From Opitutia bacterium (GTDB lineage: Bacteria > Verrucomicrobiota > Verrucomicrobiia > Opitutales > UBA953): 56,923 nucleotides of DNA. The stretch is taken from the NCBI GenBank assembly GCA_947378845.1, contig CANCLQ010000005.1:1-56923 (forward strand), written 5' to 3'. Below the pieces are notes generated by a model. The model had not been told where the DNA came from, made no database searches, and worked only from the letters and a program-made list of their open reading frames with translations. This document shows, in pieces, positions 23,720-31,561 of the stretch (its first letter is position 1; each line of letters opens with the position of its first letter). A program made the position numbers and the translations under genes.

Positions 23720-24612
23720 CTGGACGAATCATCATCACCGGCGCAAACGGCATGATTGGCCGGGCCCTTTCTGCGCTACTTAAATCTCAAGGTTACACCG
23801 TCGTCCCATTTTCTTCTCGGTCGGATAACTTACTCGGGATGAATCCCGCAACGGGATGGATTGATAAACAATGCCTCGAAAATTCGGTCGCGGTTATTCA
23901 TTTAGCCGGTGAGCCCATCGCACAACGTTGGACGACATCGACTAAAAATAAAATTCTGAAAAGCCGTACTGCAGGTACTTCACTACTCGCCCAAACTTTA
24001 GCCGAACTCAAAAACCCACCCAAAGTTTTTGTATCGATGTCGGGCATCAATCGCTACGGCACTCATCGTCCGAATGAAATCCTCACCGAGCGCTCACTGA
24101 TTTCGAAGGACGGATTTCTTAGTGAAGTCTCTGCCGCATGGGAACAGGCTACCGAAGTGGCCACAGCGGCAGGCATCCGCACGATTCAACTGCGCACTGG
24201 CGTCGTACTCGCTGCCTCGGGAGGTGCACTCAAGAGTATGCTCCCCGCCTTTAAGATGGGCATTGGCGGACCCATAGGTCCTGGCACTCAGCAAATGAGC
24301 TGGATCAGACTTGGGGACCTCACCTCATTAATCTCCTGGATTATCGTCCACCCCGATTGCCATGGCCCCGTCAACGCCGTGGCACCTCAAACGGTAAGCC
24401 AAACAGTCTTTGCCCGCACTCTCGCCCGCACCCTATACCGCCCCGGCTTCCTGCCCACGCCAGCGTGGATTATATCTCTGGTATTTGGTCAAATGGGACG
24501 TGAAACCATCCTATCCGACCTCCGCGTCTACCCCCAAGTAGCCCTAGCCAGCGGCTTTAAATTCACCACACCCGATCTAGACTCCGCACTCCAAATCGCA
24601 CTTCGTGAGTGA
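23716..24612 (+). CDS. TIGR01777-type NAD(P)-binding SDR epimerase family (YfcH-like)
   Basis: The 298-residue protein has an N-terminal nucleotide-binding ITGANGMIGRALSALL (residues 7-22). The family motifs are VIHLAGEPIAQRWT, KSRTAGTSLLAQ, MSGINRYG (the usual Ser/Tyr catalytic region altered), LRTGVVLA, and a C-terminal DUF1731-like tail (GFLPTPAWIISLVFGQMG...). The family is widespread and of unknown substrate; links to cell division or sugar-nucleotide chemistry are not established. The ATG overlaps the preceding stop. Confidence 0.88.
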   Translation: MTGRIIITGANGMIGRALSALLKSQGYTVVPFSSRSDNLLGMNPATGWIDKQCLENSVAVIHLAGEPIAQRWTTSTKNKILKSRTAGTSLLAQTLAELKNPPKVFVSMSGINRYGTHRPNEILTERSLISKDGFLSEVSAAWEQATEVATAAGIRTIQLRTGVVLAASGGALKSMLPAFKMGIGGPIGPGTQQMSWIRLGDLTSLISWIIVHPDCHGPVNAVAPQTVSQTVFARTLARTLYRPGFLPTPAWIISLVFGQMGRETILSDLRVYPQVALASGFKFTTPDLDSALQIALRE

Positions 24613-24654
24613 TTTGAGATTGATGGACAGCATTTGAAATTCGATTGTGGAAAC

Positions 24655-25398
24655 ATGGGTCGATTGCCTCATGTCATTTTTTGTTCCCTTATGGGTGTAG
24701 CCCTCATGGTTTCGACGGGTTGCGACGATGGTTCTAGCAGCAACAACCGGACCCTGGAATTGGAAGACCCAGAGTTCCGACAAGGTTTACTTTTTGAGAA
24801 ACAACACGAACCACGCCGCGCCCTTGAATGCTTCCTGAAGGTAATCGACTCACGCAAAGGTGCCGCCGAATCTCATCTCGAAGCAGGTCGCATGTGGCTC
24901 GACCTCAAAGATCCTTTGCCGGCGATTTATCACTTTAATCAGTATATCCGACTCAAGCCTAATTCAGAGCAGAGCTTAATCGTAAAACAAATGATTAAGA
25001 CCGCAGAAAAACTTTACGCTCAACAACTCCCAGGACGCCCCTTCGAGCCCGACGAAATCGGAATCGCAGATCAATCTGAGCGCGTTCGAAAGTTACAAAT
25101 TGATAATGATCGTTTAAAACGCGAGGTCACTGAATTAAGCCGCGCAAATAAAACTGTAATTAATTCTCCAGTGGCACCTATGCCCACAAAAGGAACAGAT
25201 GTGAAAAATCAAAGCACTGCAGCACGGGCTAGCAGTGCGACCACTTATACCGTTCTCCAGAATGACACGTTATCTTCCATCTCCCGAAAGTTTTTTGGCA
25301 CAGATAAGCGCTCTAACGACATCCTAAAAGCCAACAGCGATAAGCTTAAAAGCCCTGCAGCCCTTAGACCAGGCATGGTTTTAACCATTCCTCAATAA
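24655..25398 (+). CDS. Lipoprotein with TPR-like region and C-terminal LysM
   Basis: The protein is 247 residues from ATG 24655. This start puts the lipobox STGC at residues 20-23; a TTG at 24634 would add seven residues. Residues 45-125 are helical tetratricopeptide-like (GLLFEKQHEPRRALECFLKV, AAESHLEAGRMWLDLKDPLPAIYHFNQYIRLKP). A short coiled coil follows (SERVRKLQIDNDRLKREVTEL). The last 50 residues form a LysM peptidoglycan-binding domain (TYTVLQNDTLSSISRKFFG ... LRPGMVLTIPQ). It is likely an outer-membrane lipoprotein tethered to cell wall. recF begins three bases after its stop. Confidence 0.87.
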   Translation: MGRLPHVIFCSLMGVALMVSTGCDDGSSSNNRTLELEDPEFRQGLLFEKQHEPRRALECFLKVIDSRKGAAESHLEAGRMWLDLKDPLPAIYHFNQYIRLKPNSEQSLIVKQMIKTAEKLYAQQLPGRPFEPDEIGIADQSERVRKLQIDNDRLKREVTELSRANKTVINSPVAPMPTKGTDVKNQSTAARASSATTYTVLQNDTLSSISRKFFGTDKRSNDILKANSDKLKSPAALRPGMVLTIPQ

Positions 25399-25401
25399 GC
25401 T

Positions 25402-26460
25402 ATGCACGTCACCCGCATACGCGCGGCTGACTTCCGCAACCTTACGTTTGCCGACGTCGAATTCGACGCGAAACGCGTCTTCCTTTTGGGGGATAACGGA
25501 CAAGGAAAAACCAACCTACTCGAGGCAGCTGGACTACTTTCAACCTTTCGATCGTTTCGTACAAACGAAATCACACCACTTATTAGTGAAGGCTGCACCG
25601 AAGCGCGTGTTCGTATCGACACCGAAAATGCTGGTGAAAATTTTGCGGTAGAAATCCGTTTAGCTAAGGGCTCACGCAAAGGACACGTCAACCAAACTGC
25701 TGTCACCTCCGTCGCTGAGCACCTCGGAAAATTCCCTACCATCGTATTTTGCTCAGATGACTTGCGCCTCATTCGAGGATCGCCTTCTAATCGACGTCGC
25801 TGGATCGATGCTGCAATTGGAAGCACCGATGCTAATTACCTCTCCGCTGTTCGCGATTATCAACGTGCACTTGAAGGTCGTAACGCACTCTTGAAAATTG
25901 AACAACCTCAAGAGGACTCGATTCGTGCCTTCGAAAAAGCAATGCTTCCTGCGGCAATTTTAATCACACAATTACGGGCCAAAGCTTTACCCGAAATCGC
26001 ACTGACCTTGCGTGAGACATGCGATAAAGCCGGCTTTCCCAACAAGGCCGCCGAGATCCTCTATAAACCTGATACATCCACTGAGAGTTTAGCAGATACT
26101 TGGCAAAAGAACCGTGGGCTCGATATCGCCAGCGGCACCACACAACGAGGGCCACATAAAGATGATTTTGAGATATTATTCGGCGGACAAAATGCGGCGG
26201 ATTACGCCTCTGAGGGACAACAACGTCTGCTCGCACTTGCCCTGAGTTTAGGCCGCCTCAAGCGCGACGCCCGTCGCAGTTCCACGCCACCTATCATCTT
26301 AGCCGATGATGTTCTCGGTGAATTAGATGAGACGCGTCAGAAGGTATTTTGGCAAGAAGTGGGCGATTCCTACCAAGTAATTGCAACTGGAACTACCCCT
26401 CCCCCCTCAGGTAGTTGGCTTACTTACCGCGTCTCGGCAGGTTCTTACCACCGCCAATAA
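25402..26460 (+). CDS. recF: RecF recombination mediator ATPase
   Basis: RecF loads RecA at gaps with RecO/RecR. The 352-residue SMC-like ATPase has Walker A GDNGQGKTN (residues 31-39), the signature region ASEGQQRLLALALSLGRL and Walker B PIILADDVLGELD. The middle contains the family segment FCSDDLRLIRGSPSNRRRWID. It is not in the usual dnaA-dnaN-recF-gyrB block; here it sits between a LysM lipoprotein and secG. Confidence 0.93.
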   Translation: MHVTRIRAADFRNLTFADVEFDAKRVFLLGDNGQGKTNLLEAAGLLSTFRSFRTNEITPLISEGCTEARVRIDTENAGENFAVEIRLAKGSRKGHVNQTAVTSVAEHLGKFPTIVFCSDDLRLIRGSPSNRRRWIDAAIGSTDANYLSAVRDYQRALEGRNALLKIEQPQEDSIRAFEKAMLPAAILITQLRAKALPEIALTLRETCDKAGFPNKAAEILYKPDTSTESLADTWQKNRGLDIASGTTQRGPHKDDFEILFGGQNAADYASEGQQRLLALALSLGRLKRDARRSSTPPIILADDVLGELDETRQKVFWQEVGDSYQVIATGTTPPPSGSWLTYRVSAGSYHRQ

Positions 26461-26503
26461 TTTTGGCGTTGTTTTATCAATTCCGGAGCCCTTGGATGAG
26501 GTC

Positions 26504-26908
26504 ATGTCCGACTTCCTCCTGTACGCATCAGTTGTCATCCTCTTCCTGGTCTGCCTGCTCGTCGTCCTCGTCATTCTCATGCAGCGCCCAAGCGCAAACG
26601 CTGGCATGGGATCTGCCCTCGGTGGTGGTGCCGCAGAAAGCGTCTTCGGCGGCGAATCCGCGAACGTACTTTCGAAACTGACCTCTACCCTCACGGTTAT
26701 TCTTTTTATTCTGAGCTTCACCCTTTACCTCGGTTTCGTTGCGAAAGAAAAAGTGGCGCCCAAGGCACTTGTGACCACTCCAGCGGTCGCTGCCACTAAA
26801 GCCGAAGAGCCTAAGGTTGCTACACCTGTTGCAACTGAAGCCGCTAAGCCTGAAGCGGCACCTGCCGCCGCCCCCGTGGCACCTGTCGCACCAGCTGCGA
26901 CCAAGTAA
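26504..26908 (+). CDS. secG: Preprotein translocase subunit SecG with Ala/Pro-rich tail
   Basis: SecG is the small SecYEG channel subunit. From ATG 26504 the protein is 134 residues: helix 1 (LLYASVVILFLVCLLVVLVIL), the conserved loop MQRPSANAGMGSALGGGAAESVFGG, and helix 2 (LTSTLTVILFILSFTLYLGF). After residue 82 a tail of about 52 residues, mostly Ala, Pro, Val, Lys and Glu, extends beyond the normal end. The open frame extends back to 26381 inside recF, but that sequence is not SecG-like. It lies four bases before the next gene. Confidence 0.93.
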   Translation: MSDFLLYASVVILFLVCLLVVLVILMQRPSANAGMGSALGGGAAESVFGGESANVLSKLTSTLTVILFILSFTLYLGFVAKEKVAPKALVTTPAVAATKAEEPKVATPVATEAAKPEAAPAAAPVAPVAPAATK

Positions 26909-26911
26909 AAT

Positions 26912-27757
26912 ATGGTTCGTCGGAACTTACTCAGCCTGATCGCGTGCTGGGTTATTGTCCACGCCCCCATCAGTCTCCTTGCTCAAAGTAACTTTGACAA
27001 TGATGGCTATGCGCAACTGTCTGCGATCGATGCCACCGTAGTTCTCAACGAATTCAGAGCTTCACGTGTGCCAGGTGATTTCTGTCTTAAATTTAATATC
27101 ATTCACAAGCCGCGTCGCGGCGAATCGTCAGCGCCGATTGCCGGAACACTCTGGGCCAGCTGGGCCAACGGCGGCCCACGCCTTCGCATCGAGATGTCGA
27201 ATGCGGAAAACGCGCCCAAAGTCCATTACTTGGCAATTAAGAATAAAGATGAAAGCCAACTCTGGATGGCTAAGGAAAATCAAGCTACACAGTTAGTATC
27301 CAATCAAACCGAGGGCTCAATATTGGCACCAGGTTTATTACTTACGGCGTTCGATTTACAAATGCCATTCACTCATTGGCCCGAGTCTAATTACGTTGCC
27401 ACCGAACGTTCACGCGGTCGGCCTGTACATTTTTATTTAGCAAAAAATCTTAGTACAAACCCGCCAGCAAAAGTTAAATTTGGGATCGATCGCTCGTACC
27501 GTGCCCTAACCGAGGCGACCTATTATAATGCCGAAGACCGCGCCCTTCGGATCATGCAAATTGAAGATTTTTCCAAAGTTGATGAACAGTGGATGATAAG
27601 CACTTGCAGTGTACGCGATGAAGCGACTCGCGACGTCGACACACTCAAAATCACTGAAGCTGCTGTGCGACTTAAGTTATCCAATGAACTTTTCACGCCG
27701 GAGACACTCGGAACGCCCACTCCGTCACTCAGCACCGAACAATTTAAGTCACTCTAA
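26912..27757 (+). CDS. Exported LolA-like (outer-membrane lipoprotein-sorting type) protein
   Basis: The 281-residue protein has a signal peptide of about 24 residues (ending SLLAQS). The remainder resembles the COG2834 'outer membrane lipoprotein-sorting' beta-barrel-like fold: segments such as LKFNIIHKPRRGES, IAGTLWASWANGGPRLRIEM and SQLWMAKENQATQLV. The region KVKFGIDRSYRALTEATYYN also fits. Such proteins chaperone lipids or lipoproteins in the periplasm. The assignment is by pattern and moderate only. It follows secG by 3 bp and is followed by a TAA-TT-ATG junction. Confidence 0.65.
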   Translation: MVRRNLLSLIACWVIVHAPISLLAQSNFDNDGYAQLSAIDATVVLNEFRASRVPGDFCLKFNIIHKPRRGESSAPIAGTLWASWANGGPRLRIEMSNAENAPKVHYLAIKNKDESQLWMAKENQATQLVSNQTEGSILAPGLLLTAFDLQMPFTHWPESNYVATERSRGRPVHFYLAKNLSTNPPAKVKFGIDRSYRALTEATYYNAEDRALRIMQIEDFSKVDEQWMISTCSVRDEATRDVDTLKITEAAVRLKLSNELFTPETLGTPTPSLSTEQFKSL

Positions 27758-27759
27758 TT

Positions 27760-28515
27760 ATGGCCGCCGACGTATCTAAAATTACAAGCTTCTGCGACCG
27801 AATAACCAATCGCAAAGCAATCAAGGATTTCCCTGGAGCAAAAAATGGTTTGCAATTCAAGGGTCGTCGTCAGGTGCGTAAAGTTGGAGCCGCTGTTGAT
27901 GCTGGCTCCAAAGTTTTCGAACAAGCCGCCGCACGTGGCATCGACTTCCTAATCGTCCACCATGGCATGCACTGGGGTACCGTCACCCCTTCCAAGCTAA
28001 GCCTAAAGAATCGCCTCTCCACTCTTCGAAAGAAACAACTCTCGGTTTACTCGAGCCACCTTCCGCTCGATGCTCATCCAATCATTGGCAATAATGCACT
28101 TATCGCTCAAGATCTTGGCCTTCGTGTCGTTGATTGGTTCGTAGATTACGAAGGGCTTCCCATTGCCTGTATTTGCAAGGGCATTCCACGCACTACTCTC
28201 GCAAGAAAACTAAAGAAGGCTTATCCGAAAACATTTACGGGGATTGAGTTTGGTTCCAAGAATCCCAAACGTATTGCAATCCTCAGCGGCAGCGGTCGAA
28301 GCGCCCTCGCTCATTTAAAAGCTAAAGGTTGCGATACGTTAATCACAGGTGAACTTCGCGAAGAGCATTTCAACGAAGCCCAAGAACAAGGTTGGAATTT
28401 ATATCCGTGTGGACACTACGCCACCGAGACGTGGGGCGTTAAAGCCTTAGCCGCTGCTATCGCCAGCGAGTTCTCTATTCCGTGGGAATTTGTGGGTACC
28501 GATAATCCACTCTAA
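27760..28515 (+). CDS. NIF3-like dinuclear metal-centre protein (DUF34)
   Basis: The 251-residue protein is of the YbgI/NIF3 family, toroidal hexamers with two metal ions. YbgI is sometimes called a GTP cyclohydrolase I type 2 but its physiological role is unsettled. The metal ligands are visible: VHHGMHW (residues 66-72), SSHLPLDAH (103-111) and the C-terminal GHYATETWG. Usual length is about 250. It begins two bases after the preceding stop. Confidence 0.92.
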   Translation: MAADVSKITSFCDRITNRKAIKDFPGAKNGLQFKGRRQVRKVGAAVDAGSKVFEQAAARGIDFLIVHHGMHWGTVTPSKLSLKNRLSTLRKKQLSVYSSHLPLDAHPIIGNNALIAQDLGLRVVDWFVDYEGLPIACICKGIPRTTLARKLKKAYPKTFTGIEFGSKNPKRIAILSGSGRSALAHLKAKGCDTLITGELREEHFNEAQEQGWNLYPCGHYATETWGVKALAAAIASEFSIPWEFVGTDNPL

Positions 28516-28536
28516 TCTTAATCCGCGAACACCCAC

Positions 28537-29388
28537 ATGCATCGCGGACGTATCGCACCCACACCGACTGGCCTTCTCCACCTCGGTCACGCACGTACTT
28601 TTGCAAAGGCTGCTGGATACGCTAAAGATGCGAACGGAACACTGGTTCTACGCATAGAAGATTTAGATAAAGCGCGGTGCCAGCCAGAGTTCACTACCCA
28701 GGCCATCGAAGATTTGAAATGGCTGGGAATACAATGGCAGGAAGGTCCAGACTGCGGCGGACCGCATACCCCCTATATACAATCACAACGTTTAGTAGGG
28801 TTTAATGCGGTCTGGAAAATGCTCCATGGGAGCGGCTCAATTTATCCCTGCGATAAATCGCGACAAGATGTCGAACGTACCCTCGTCGCCCCACACGCCG
28901 AAGATGATGCCGAACCGATTTTTCCTAACTCACTTCGTCCAGATCTTTCAGCCGGACGCAACGCTACCTCACCTGGAAATACCAATTGGCGATTCCGCGT
29001 TCCAGATGGTGCAGTCATTACATTCAATGATTCCATACAAGGACCACAGTCATTCATCGCTGGTAAAGATTTTGGTGATTTTCTTATTTGGCGCAAAGAC
29101 GGTATGCCCTCCTACGAAATGGCCGTCGTTGCCGATGACCATGCCATGGAGATTAATCACGTAGTACGTGGCGCTGACCTACTAAAATCAACCGCACGCC
29201 AAATATTAATCTACCAAGCCTTGCGTTGGTCGATTCCACATTGGTCACATGTGGCATTGATTAACGACGCCAAAGGACAGCGCCTCTCAAAACGTGCCGC
29301 TGGCTTGTCCATTAAAGAGCTACGGAATAAGGGTCTGTCGCCTGCAGAAATACTCACTGCACCGGTCGACTCAATAGTCCGATTGTAA
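28537..29388 (+). CDS. gluQ: Glutamyl-Q tRNA(Asp) synthetase
   Basis: GluQ attaches glutamate to queuosine at position 34 of tRNA-Asp. The 283-residue protein is a GluRS catalytic core without an anticodon-binding domain. The HIGH-like motif is PTPTGLLHLGHA (residues 8-19), followed by LRIEDLDKARC and GIQWQEGPDCGGP. The KMSKS-like loop is GQRLSKRAAG. In the zinc-binding insert only part of the usual Cys set is evident (YPCDKSRQDV), so zinc may be lost. It is a third tRNA-modification gene type in the window. It ends one base from the convergent thioredoxin stop. Confidence 0.93.
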   Translation: MHRGRIAPTPTGLLHLGHARTFAKAAGYAKDANGTLVLRIEDLDKARCQPEFTTQAIEDLKWLGIQWQEGPDCGGPHTPYIQSQRLVGFNAVWKMLHGSGSIYPCDKSRQDVERTLVAPHAEDDAEPIFPNSLRPDLSAGRNATSPGNTNWRFRVPDGAVITFNDSIQGPQSFIAGKDFGDFLIWRKDGMPSYEMAVVADDHAMEINHVVRGADLLKSTARQILIYQALRWSIPHWSHVALINDAKGQRLSKRAAGLSIKELRNKGLSPAEILTAPVDSIVRL

Positions 29389-29389
29389 A

Positions 29390-29851
29390 TTACTTCGGCG
29401 CTTTTTCGTCCTTATTCTTCTTCAGCTCAAGTAACTGCTGAACGTATTTAGAGGCACCACCAGGCTTATAGCCTGTCTTGGCATAAACCTCACCATTGGC
29501 ATTCATGAGTAATACTGTCGGATAACCTTCGATTTTATATTTATCAGCCAATTCTCTGTTTAGCTTTTTCTCCGAATCGGATTGCGGCTTTTTCTGAGGG
29601 AAGTCGATTTCAACCAATACGAAGTCCTTTGCGGCGGCCCCAAAAGCTGTCTGACTAAAAACTTCTTTCTTCAGACGAATACACCATACACACCAATCAC
29701 TCCCGGTGAAGTTAACCAGTAGATCTTTGTTTTCCGCCGTCGCAATTTTCTGAGCCTCGGCCATGTTAGTCACCCATCGACCCTTGTCCTCTGCTGCTGA
29801 TAATACAGAGGTTAAACACACCGTGACAATGACTGCCCAGAGTTTTTTCAT
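29390..29851 (-). CDS. Exported thioredoxin-family protein
   Basis: The 153-residue protein has a signal peptide (about residues 1-19) and a thioredoxin fold like the DsbD gamma domain. NFTGSDWCVWCIRLKKEVF contains the CxxC redox pair (C-V-W-C, near 55-58), followed by the cis-Pro loop EGYPTVLLM and a charged C-terminus. It is probably a periplasmic disulfide reductase or oxidase. No DsbD membrane partner is adjacent, although the HMA-MauE protein and the cytochrome c maturation genes in this window could use such reductants. Confidence 0.88.
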   Translation of the reverse strand: MKKLWAVIVTVCLTSVLSAAEDKGRWVTNMAEAQKIATAENKDLLVNFTGSDWCVWCIRLKKEVFSQTAFGAAAKDFVLVEIDFPQKKPQSDSEKKLNRELADKYKIEGYPTVLLMNANGEVYAKTGYKPGGASKYVQQLLELKKNKDEKAPK

Positions 29852-29942
29852 ACTCTAATTAAAACTTATCTACCCAAAGCGAACAACCCAATTGTCTTTA
29901 ACCCTGCGTTGCTAAATTTAAATTATTACCCTTTATCACTTT

Positions 29943-30734
29943 ATGGGCTCAACCCGCATCATCTTAGTCGACAATGGCTCGTTTGAGCCTGAGGCGACTT
30001 TGAGCCTGCGACGCTTAGCCAAAAGTGTCGGGACCATCATTGGTCAGCCCGTCCACGCAATCTCCGTGTTACATTCGCACAAAGTAGATGCTGCACTTAT
30101 TGCAAACGAACCTGCCCAAATTTTCGCTGATGCTGTTTTAGCTGCTAATCGTGATGGCATCACCGACCTCATTGTACTTCCACTCTTCATTGGACCGAGT
30201 CGTGCCATCACCGAATTTCTTCCGGAACAATTTAAGTTACACGCCGGACCTAAACAGAAAATGCACATTGCGCCCACGCTTTATGGCGACGACGGTTTGC
30301 TCTGTTCCATTCTAATCGACCAACTTCACGCGACCGGCTGGAAAAAAGATTCGGGCACAGTTCTTCTATGCGATCACGGCTCACCAGCGATTGAAGTTAC
30401 ACTGGTACGCAACAGCCTCGCCGAAGAAATCAGAGTCGAACTCCAACTCACCGCCGACGAACTCATCGCCTGCTCGATGGAACGTCGTCCCGGCGATGAA
30501 TACGCTTTTAACGAACCCTTGCTAGAAACCGCTTTGCAAAAAGCAAAAGGTGACAGTGTTATTTTAATGCAATTCCTATTACCCGGTCGACACGCAGGTG
30601 CGGGCGGTGACGTTGAAGAGATTTGCACCAAGCATGCACCCGCTGGATTAAAATGGCGCCGCTCCGATTTAATCGGCTCGCACCGCGAGTTACCAAACCT
30701 GCTAGCCAAACGCTACAGTCAGGTAAGCCTTTAG
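29943..30734 (+). CDS. CbiX-type sirohydrochlorin ferro/cobaltochelatase
   Basis: The protein inserts Fe2+ (or Co2+) into sirohydrochlorin; next to cysI an iron role, making sirohaem for sulfite reductase, is most likely. The 263-residue chain is a long CbiX with two similar halves: the N-terminal half has DNGSFEPEA, where the usual DHG motif has Asn for His. The C-terminal half has CDHGSPAIEV and the metal-site LLPGRHAGAGGDVEEI. This suggests catalysis by one half only. It is convergent with cobA (3-bp gap). Confidence 0.85.
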   Translation: MGSTRIILVDNGSFEPEATLSLRRLAKSVGTIIGQPVHAISVLHSHKVDAALIANEPAQIFADAVLAANRDGITDLIVLPLFIGPSRAITEFLPEQFKLHAGPKQKMHIAPTLYGDDGLLCSILIDQLHATGWKKDSGTVLLCDHGSPAIEVTLVRNSLAEEIRVELQLTADELIACSMERRPGDEYAFNEPLLETALQKAKGDSVILMQFLLPGRHAGAGGDVEEICTKHAPAGLKWRRSDLIGSHRELPNLLAKRYSQVSL

Positions 30735-30737
30735 TTT

Positions 30738-31505
30738 TTAAGCAAAAGCTGCGATTCGCCCAATTAAACCAGTGGTTCGAGGCGACTCTACAACCGCACC
30801 CACCACCGCAATTAAAGGCGTGGGTAAACTCGCTACATCCACCTCACCTTTGGCCAACGCATGTAACGTTGTTAAGACGTCTGATGATCCAGGCTGAGAA
30901 ATTTTTGAAAGTAAACGAATCGGTAAATCACGCTTAGCTCCTGCAGTAATTAGTTTCTGCGAGACACTAGGCAAAGATTTTGCACCCATGTACAAACAGA
31001 GCGTGGCGCCCGTTTGCACATGCGCTGACCAATTCTGATCCGAACCATCCGCACAGTGTCCGGTTAAAAATGTTACTGAGGCTGCCTTACCACGATGCGT
31101 CAGTGGGAAACCTGATTCAGCGCCAGCTGCTGTTGCCGCTGTCACACCAGGTACGATTTCAAAAGGAATTCCTTCTGCAGCCAAGTGATCAATCTCTTCA
31201 CCGAGTCGACCGAACACACCAGGATCGCCACCCTTCAATCGCACGACTAATGAAGCACGACGTGCTTCGAAGCTTAGGATGGCATTAATTTCATCCTGAG
31301 TTGCAGAATGCAAACCACAGCGCTTGCCCACTGCTATGACGCGGGCCGCTGGTGAGCATTCTACTAAAAGCGCATCACCAGGGAGACTGTCATGAATCAC
31401 AACGTCAGCCGCCTGCAGCAGACGCAATCCACGCACGGTGATCAGGTCTGGCGCCCCTGGGCCAGCCCCCACAAAAGCCACCCGGCCACTGGAGATGTTT
31501 ACCAT
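30738..31505 (-). CDS. cobA: Uroporphyrinogen-III C-methyltransferase (SUMT)
   Basis: SUMT makes precorrin-2 from uroporphyrinogen III with two SAM molecules, the entry to sirohaem. The 255-residue protein has VAFVGAGPGAPDLITVRG (residues 9-26), DALVIHDSL-like VVIHDSL, VRLKGGDPGVFGRLGEE, IPFEIVPGVTAATAA and LTHRGKAASVTFLTGH. It lacks the CysG dehydrogenase/chelatase domain, so the chelatase is the CbiX-like neighbour and the precorrin-2 dehydrogenase must be elsewhere. It is divergent from cysI across 56 bp. Confidence 0.94.
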   Translation of the reverse strand: MVNISSGRVAFVGAGPGAPDLITVRGLRLLQAADVVIHDSLPGDALLVECSPAARVIAVGKRCGLHSATQDEINAILSFEARRASLVVRLKGGDPGVFGRLGEEIDHLAAEGIPFEIVPGVTAATAAGAESGFPLTHRGKAASVTFLTGHCADGSDQNWSAHVQTGATLCLYMGAKSLPSVSQKLITAGAKRDLPIRLLSKISQPGSSDVLTTLHALAKGEVDVASLPTPLIAVVGAVVESPRTTGLIGRIAAFA

Positions 31506-31513
31506 TTTTAAAC

Positions 31514-31545
31514 TTGACCCTATTTATGTAATCTTGGGTAATCTT
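31514..31545 (+). promoter_or_regulatory. Candidate cysI promoter with GTAATCTT direct repeats
   Basis: In the 56-bp gap between cobA and cysI, TTGACC (31514-31519) is followed after 17 bp by GGTAAT, a weak -10. The 8-mer GTAATCTT occurs twice, at 31528-31535 and 31538-31545, exactly ten bases apart on the same helix face. This could bind a cysteine/sulfur regulator. Confidence 0.35.
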
Positions 31546-31561
31546 ATCAAGTATTAAATTT

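Noticed and set aside
26725..26970. Ala/Gly/Thr-rich leftward frame opposite secG
   Set aside because: It mirrors the Ala/Pro tail of SecG and looks hydrophobic only for that reason.
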